A stretch of DNA of 64,000 nucleotides from Rotaria sp. Silwood1. Taxonomy: Eukaryota; Rotifera; Eurotatoria; Philodinida; Philodinidae. Below, one piece after another: positions 60,101 to 64,000 of this stretch. The DNA is taken from assembly GCA_905250075.1 (NCBI GenBank), contig CAJNOP010000080.1, forward strand, positions 186,001-250,000, given 5' to 3'. The notes under the pieces were generated by a model. That model saw nothing but the letters and a program-made list of their open reading frames with translations, did not search any database and was not told the origin of the DNA. Position 1 is the first letter of the stretch; each line of letters begins with the position of its first letter. The position numbers and the translations under genes were made by a program.

Positions 60101-63100
60101 ACTTGTATCATTATTATCTGTTACAATCAATTCAATAAAAATACTTGCAATTCGTCCTGTTTTTCAATATCGAAGTTCATATTATCCACCAAAAACTTTC
60201 GAACTTGACAAAAATGAAACATTAATTGATGTTATATTTTATGTACCAAATTTTAATAAGTTCGAAGTTGAATATATTCTCAATGCAAATCTTAATTTAT
60301 TTGAATCACGCTTTAAAATAAAAGCTATAGCTAGTGGACCAAATCCTTGTAACAATTATGTTTGTCCTACGGGTAAAAAAGAATTTTTATTCTTGGTTTA
60401 TTTATTCTTTTGTTAAACACGGTTTGAAAAAAATCATCGTCGACACACATCTAGTTATATAGATTGAATTTCGATTTTTCTTCGTAACAGTAACTAGATA
60501 AAGTATCTTAATAGTGATTTGGATAGAGAATTTTGTTTATAATAAAGACTTGAGAAAAATGAAATCTTCATTGTATATGAAAAATCTATTACTAAGTTTC
60601 GTTATTTATAATCGAAATAGTTTCATCATTTTTCAAAATTTTAATCTTATAGAAATTAATCTAAAACTTTTCTTTTTTTTTGTTTTGTTTATTAAGGTAC
60701 AAGTTGTCGACCAACACGAACAATTCATCCAAAACCTTCTACTATTGATACAAATTTAACATCGTTCGTTGGTATTAATATTCTTGATTCAGCTGATTGT
60801 ATAAATTCTACTTATACTGTTAATTTAATAAATAAACCAAATGAATGTATTACTTCTACATTTAATAATTTAACATATTGTTCATCGATATCATTATTAT
60901 CTTATGGTACAATAGGACCATGTTGTGAAATACTTGGACGAACATTTAATGAAAATGGTGATGGATATGCAATATATGCTGGTACAAGATTTTCTAATAT
61001 AGCTCCAGCACGTTTTTCATTTGATTTTATTCTACGATCACCAATAATTGATGGTTTAATTTTATTATATGGACGAAATTTACCACCAATAAATGATTTT
61101 TTTTGGATAGCTATTGAAATTTATCAAACAAAATTAAAATTTCATTTTCGAAATACAAAAATTCATACAGATAAAACTATATTGAATCCATTAACATGGT
61201 ATCATGTTGAATGCCAGGTTAATTTATTTTTTCGAAAGAATAAAATATTCTTTAGTTTATTTTTTTTAGTTTATTGATTCCATGGTTCTTCTATCAGTGA
61301 ATGATTGTCAATATGGTTTATATTTAGTAAATAATACTTTAAATACATATAATCTATCAACTGTTAAATTATATCTTGGTGGTTTACCTATGACTGATTC
61401 ACTTTTATCAAGTCTTTATTCATCATTACCATCAATAAATACATTTAATGGTTGTATACGTAATGTTTTATCAAATGGTTATTATCTTGATATGTCTAAA
61501 GATTTATCATCAGCTAATTCAAATTATGGTGAATGTCCATGTTCAATTACAAATTCATGTATTACAAAAGAACATGTTATAGATATTATTATACCTTGGT
61601 ACACGTGGTTAATTCTTGTACTTGTTTTATTATTATTAGCCACAATATTTTCAATAGTTTTATTGATACTTACAAGAAAAAGAAAACAATTGAAAACATT
61701 AACAGGTTTATATATGCATGATACAAGAGATGATATTATTAGTTATAAGTAAGATAATAGTACAACTTTTATTTTTGATAAGAGTTATTTTTCTCAATAA
61801 ATTCTTTTAACATAGACATGTAAAATTATTTAACTCTTCCAGCTGACTATCAATAAAGCAAAAAAAGTGATTAGCGAATATCTCTTTAACTATATGAGAA
61901 ATTCATTTGAACACTTAAGCATGGACTCTATGACATGAATTGTATCTATAATGAAATTTTCCATAAGATTATTCTCCAAAAAGTTTCATCTGATCAATGT
62001 CATAGAAATCCTCAAAAGTTCCGAAACAATAATATTTGTCTTGTCATTATTTAGGTATTCTGAAAAAGAAAAGAATTGTACCGTTTGAAATTTGCATTCA
62101 GTTATCAAAGCATTTTTTCATACTCCATTATTTCGATAACGAAAAGTACATCGATGTTTTTTTTGGAAAATCTAAACATCCTCACAAAAAAAAAGTTTGC
62201 ATAGGAAATTTTTTGCCTCAGGAATCATTTACATTTAATTTTCAAAAATACAACTTTAATTCATTTTTTTCTTAAATAAAATGCACGAAGTGAAAGTCTT
62301 TAGAGTAATTTAATATACATTTAACATAAAAATGAAGTCATTTTCGTTTTACGATTCAATGATAAATTGATATTAATCTTTATCTGTCTACTATTGAAAA
62401 ATTTTCAATCAATGCTCATTAATTTCTTTAAATAGAATGTCATGATTAAATAGCTTGATTATTATTTGGAAATTACTTTTGTTTTTTTTTATTTTGATAT
62501 GCTTATCAATGAGTGAGAATGACTTTTAATTATATGCTTTTTATTTAATATTAAATTTTCAAGTATTCAGAGTTAACTCTTGCTAATTAGTTGAAATACT
62601 GCAGGAATATAGACAAGAATTCTTTGAATGTTAAAGTGCACATAATGCAAAAATTGAATAAATCATTTTTCTTGCTCCTTCTTATACCATTTTATAGAGC
62701 ATAAAAATTTCATCAAAGATATATTATTTTCGAATCTATTGGTCGATGTTTGATCAATACAAAAACAAAAGATTAGGAAAGTAAGAAGCAATATCTAAAA
62801 CAACGAGTTTTCGTCATAAATTTTCAAGTGTTTTGTTATTCACATAATGAAAGTATTGCCCGACATGCATCTATCGAATAAAACTTCTCAATTACATTAT
62901 TTGTGCTATTTATAGATAATATTGTAAAGTTCTCTAGGTTTTTTTTTATATTAAGAGATAAGATCAAGTCTCATGTCTCTTGAGAATCACTAGGTATTGA
63001 TATTCGAACGTATCCTATTATATCTGTACATGCTCAGACATAATTTTTTGAAAATTTATCCTGTAGCCTTCCAGAAGGATAATTCTGATCGAAAACGTAT

Positions 63101-64000
63101 CTGGTTAAAAAATTTGATTCGTTCTAGTTTTTTTTTACGCTGATTTCGAATATTTTTTCTGTTTTCTATATCATGAAAAAATTAAGTAAACATGTGCATA
63201 TTTTTTTTTCAGAATTTTAATATATAACTAGCTAGAAAGATCGAAAGCATGTAACTTTCTCAACAATAAAACAAAATCTAGAAAAAATAATAGCATCAAT
63301 TTGAAACTCAATATCTAATCATTCAAATAAGATATGATACTTGATTCTATCTCTTAATATGAAAAAACTAAAAAGATATATAAGATTGTCTATGAATACT
63401 ACAAAAACGTGTTTTGGTAGTCGTATTCAATATATCGATGTTGAATAATACTTTCATTATGTAAGCAACAAAAAAACTTGAAAATTTCCTATGAAAACTT
63501 ATTTGTTTTAAAGCTGTATTTCGTATTTTCTTAAAACATGAAGCAATAATATAATTCCAATTAAATTTTCATGCTCTATCGAATCATACGTAAAGAAGCT
63601 TGAGAAAGAAACTTATTCGATTATATCTCTATGTATACTTTACAAAATTTCGCTTGTTTTTTTTTTCTAATTATAAAACATAATCTATTCAAACATTTCA
63701 CATTTTCTAGATATATCTGTTTAATAAATGTCTTTTTTCTTTTTTTAGAGACACTGCCGGCGAAGAAGATCATTCGAGATATAACCTACGTGTATTAAAA
63801 AGACCAATATATGATTTACAAGATAGTAATATTATATCCCATAATAGCATATCAAGTATAAATAATCTAGATAAATTTATTATTGAATAATATTTTTATA
63901 TTTATTTTTTTAAGGTTATCACGCTTCAAGGGTTTATCTTCGACCATCACTTAGTGATTATATTGAGAAAAAACTTGATGAACAAGTTATATCATATGCA
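51108..64000 (+). CDS. Classical-type cadherin (3' end beyond window)
   Basis: Sixteen exons: 51108-51206, 51268-51536, 52111-52718, 52779-52895, 53871-53933, 53987-54037, 54091-54682, 55706-56166, 56213-56643, 58018-58296, 58356-58995, 60037-60372, 60697-61217, 61270-61748, 63749-63825, 63915-beyond. More than 1700 residues. A signal peptide starts MIKLNLQYHYLLFLFYINCI. About six or seven diverged cadherin repeats carry Ca2+ motifs: DSDRGENG, DVNDNAP, DADSGLNG, AFDRDIDY, DVNNKAP. A Cys-rich EGF-like bit (PNPCNNYVCPTGTSC) and a laminin-G-like domain follow, then one membrane span (WLILVLVLLLLATIFSIVLL). The tail (RPSLSDYIEKKLDEQ) resembles the catenin-binding GDFI..RL element of classical cadherins. 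This order fits invertebrate N/DE-type cadherins, which mediate cell adhesion. If the 63826 donor is not used, the protein stops at 63888-63890. An exon may be missing between 56643 and 58018. Confidence 0.85.
51537..52110 (+). other. Cadherin intron with repeat-like insert
   Basis: A 574-nt intron containing GC-richer sequence (51600-51960) with repeated GATCGAAAGAG, GAAAAC and TTTCGA words, probably an old element. A short open frame runs into the next exon but is not part of the gene model, since the acceptor at 52110 keeps frame. Confidence 0.45.
52896..53870 (+). other. Cadherin intron, 975 nt
   Basis: Between exons 4 and 5. The first 160 nt stay open in frame (ending 53056), but the frame has no cadherin character, so the donor GTATGA at 52896 is preferred. 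The rest appears to be degraded repeat sequence. Confidence 0.45.
54683..55705 (+). other. Cadherin intron, 1023 nt
   Basis: Between exons 7 and 8, GTAAGA to TATAG. Two minus-strand frames here have no domain and are not credited. No repeat copy was identified. Confidence 0.45.
56644..58017 (+). other. Cadherin intron, 1374 nt, with a compact hairpin
   Basis: It contains a GC-richer hairpin at about 57327-57384 (outer stem ATGGAGA / TCTCCAT, inner stem CTCAG / CTGAG). It also contains a gene-like patch at about 57540-57640 (AKANPVLTGSTA in one frame, with a stop upstream), which may be a fragment of another gene or an unrecognised exon. Confidence 0.4.
58996..60036 (+). other. Cadherin intron, 1041 nt
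   Basis: Between exons 11 and 12, GTAAAC to ATTTAG. AT-rich and without a recognisable exon. Confidence 0.45.
61749..63748 (+). other. Cadherin intron, 2.0 kb
   Basis: The longest intron of the window separates the membrane span from the catenin-binding-like tail. Its first part holds a dispersed repeat copy (61790-62300). The remainder is AT-rich with nothing recognised. Confidence 0.5.
61790..62300 (+). repeat. Dispersed intronic repeat, copy 2
   Basis: Homologous, in direct orientation, to 33245-33640 in the CACUL1-like gene; see that entry for paired strings. Since copy 1 is cut by the assembly gap, this copy shows the left part better (ATAAATTCTTTTAACATAG). Termini and target duplication could not be defined by eye. 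Confidence 0.6.

Overview
This window looks like nuclear DNA of a small metazoan, most likely a bdelloid rotifer (inference, about 0.7). The DNA is very AT-rich. Genes are split by many short GT-AG introns, mostly 38-100 nt, some swollen to 0.6-2 kb by old repeats. Most genes are clear animal orthologues. One gene joins a bacterial-type domain to a plant/bacterial-type inhibitor domain, and one pseudogene comes from a bacterial-type glycosyltransferase. A degenerate TGTGGG tract resembles the telomere repeat I recall for bdelloids. There is a 100-N assembly gap at 33145-33244, and the window starts with 20 N.

Layout. (a) 791-4852 (+): a 1013-residue ankyrin-repeat protein with a C-terminal SOCS box, probably a Cullin-5 substrate adaptor. 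(b) 6404-16277 (-): a 22-exon anoctamin (TMEM16) of 1173 residues with all six Ca2+ ligands. (c) 20968-21763 (+): a secreted YscW/YbaY-like plus potato-inhibitor-I protein. (d) 21.8-29.9 kb: a repeat-rich, gene-poor island. It holds a mariner-like relic, decayed tandem repeats, a 1.5-kb stretch of T/A tracts spaced about one DNA turn apart, a 1.2-kb palindrome with tRNA-like heads, an interstitial telomere-like tract, a 5'-truncated glycosyltransferase pseudogene, and a well-preserved Mutator-type element carrying a FLYWCH finger. (e) 31663-33799 (+): CACUL1-like cullin-domain protein. (f) 34718-37941 (+): a RING protein with a UBR-like Cys/His cluster. (g) 38461-40854 (-): ICA1 (BAR plus ICA C-terminal region). 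(h) 41590-41996 (+): DAD1. (i) 42676-43332 (-): orphan. (j) 43946-47879 (+): 882-residue orphan. (k) 48223-49109 (+): atypical homeodomain protein. (l) 51108 to the right edge (+): a classical-type cadherin with cadherin repeats, laminin G, one membrane span and the start of a catenin-binding-like tail.

Exon models were made by hand from splice signals and frame. Each complete model has a total coding length divisible by three, which supports it. The genes do not form a pathway. Three of them (SOCS-box adaptor, CACUL1-like, RING protein) are ubiquitin-related, but they are dispersed and this may be chance. ICA1, DAD1 and cadherin all belong to the secretory and membrane system.

The most unusual part is 23.9-29.9 kb. 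A palindrome, telomere-like DNA and a beheaded foreign-type gene abut one another there, as expected of a former chromosome end or a healed break now inside a gene-bearing region. The inhibitor chimera just upstream fits the same picture, since bdelloid subtelomeres are known to be rich in foreign genes. No virus-like element was recognised.
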